Assembly (NCBI RefSeq): GCF_004153545.1
Contig: NZ_SDVA01000001.1
Location: 62,001 to 126,000, forward strand
DNA from: Serinicoccus sediminis
GTDB lineage: Bacteria > Actinomycetota > Actinomycetes > Actinomycetales > Dermatophilaceae
Reading direction: 5' to 3'
Length of the DNA stretch: 64,000 bases
Below are positions 63,935 through 64,000 of this stretch, in pieces. How positions within the stretch are numbered: the stretch's first letter is position 1; each line of letters begins with the position of its first letter. The position numbers and the translations under genes were made by a program. Under the pieces are notes generated by a model. It had not been told where the DNA came from, made no database searches, and was given only the letters and a program-made list of their open reading frames with translations.

Positions 63935-64000
63935 TCAGCGGTCAGACGCCACCTGGGTCTCGACGCGGTCACGAATGCCCCGCAGCATCCGCTCGGTCAT
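63935..64000 (-). CDS. C-terminal fragment of an unknown gene
   Basis: Open frame from the window edge to a TGA; 21 codons ending VETQVASDR. It begins with ATG at the edge, but the true start may lie outside. Too short to assign a family. Confidence 0.4.
   Translation of the reverse strand: MTERMLRGIRDRVETQVASDR

Noticed and set aside
1-64000. tRNA, rRNA or other structured RNA genes
   Set aside because: No T-loop GGTTCGAATCC-type core or rRNA-like stretch was seen on either strand.

Overview
The window is very GC-rich, densely packed DNA from an actinobacterium. The best guess is a Micrococcales genus near Ornithinimicrobium, Serinicoccus or Janibacter; the phylum is firm, the genus is an inference. 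Evidence: mycothiol-related and actinobacterial gene families, many GTG starts and 4-nt GTGA/ATGA gene overlaps. The order trxB - anti-sigma - sigM - murJ/pseudokinase - DUF6049 - Nudix - CCA-adding enzyme matches Mycobacterium tuberculosis Rv3913 to Rv3907c. The ponA - GT87 - ino1 group matches Rv0046c to Rv0051. Both blocks lie near the chromosomal origin in relatives, so this window is probably oriC-proximal.

Layout. 1-9130 (minus): redox and peptidoglycan block (trxB, anti-sigma, sigM, MurJ fused to a pseudokinase, DUF6049, Nudix). 9211-20401: CCA-adding enzyme, a small Wzz-like protein and an OafA-type acyltransferase (plus); a GT87-like enzyme and a class A PBP (minus); inositol-phosphate synthase and a glycosyltransferase (plus). 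20469-23746: a large ATPase-LuxR regulator coupled to a 61-residue ORF. 23937-28332: a glycosyltransferase, a five-unit 22-bp tandem repeat, and a head-to-head asparagine-synthase-like/SDR pair in which both genes appear to have lost their 5' ends. 28388-33000: small membrane proteins, an AbgT/M20 peptidase pair and a DUF421 protein. 33144-35016: a secreted protein with its class F sortase.

35048-42100 (minus) is a seven-gene, fully overlapping operon: receiver-like/PIG-L deacetylase, ATP-grasp ligase, PHP protein, processive GT2 synthase, 46-residue membrane protein, secreted six-hairpin-like glycosidase and an unknown protein. I read it as a synthase-dependent exopolysaccharide system and as the strongest candidate for an undescribed system here. 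42241-47767 is an envelope-stress module: PH-like membrane proteins, DUF2945, CsbD, AmaP, DUF6286, three Asp23-like proteins, a DUF2273-like protein, an ECF sigma factor and its partner. 47799-53514 holds an alpha/beta hydrolase, DUF389, a third PH-like protein, a Tat-exported GH16-like enzyme, a helical protein, PAP2 and an NTF2-like protein. 53525-61484 is a complete kdp potassium operon (orf38-kdpFABCDE). The window ends with a PLP decarboxylase, a nucleotidyltransferase and a gene fragment.

Control elements read by eye: GGAAT/GGAAC-N18-GTT promoters (SigR/SigH type) before ino1 and trxB, a SigM-type promoter before the anti-sigma gene, an ECF-type promoter before the exopolysaccharide operon, two CRP-like palindromes, a tandem KdpE-like site and several strong hairpins. 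I saw no rRNA, tRNA, insertion sequence or CRISPR array, and no stretch above 300 bases lacks a gene.
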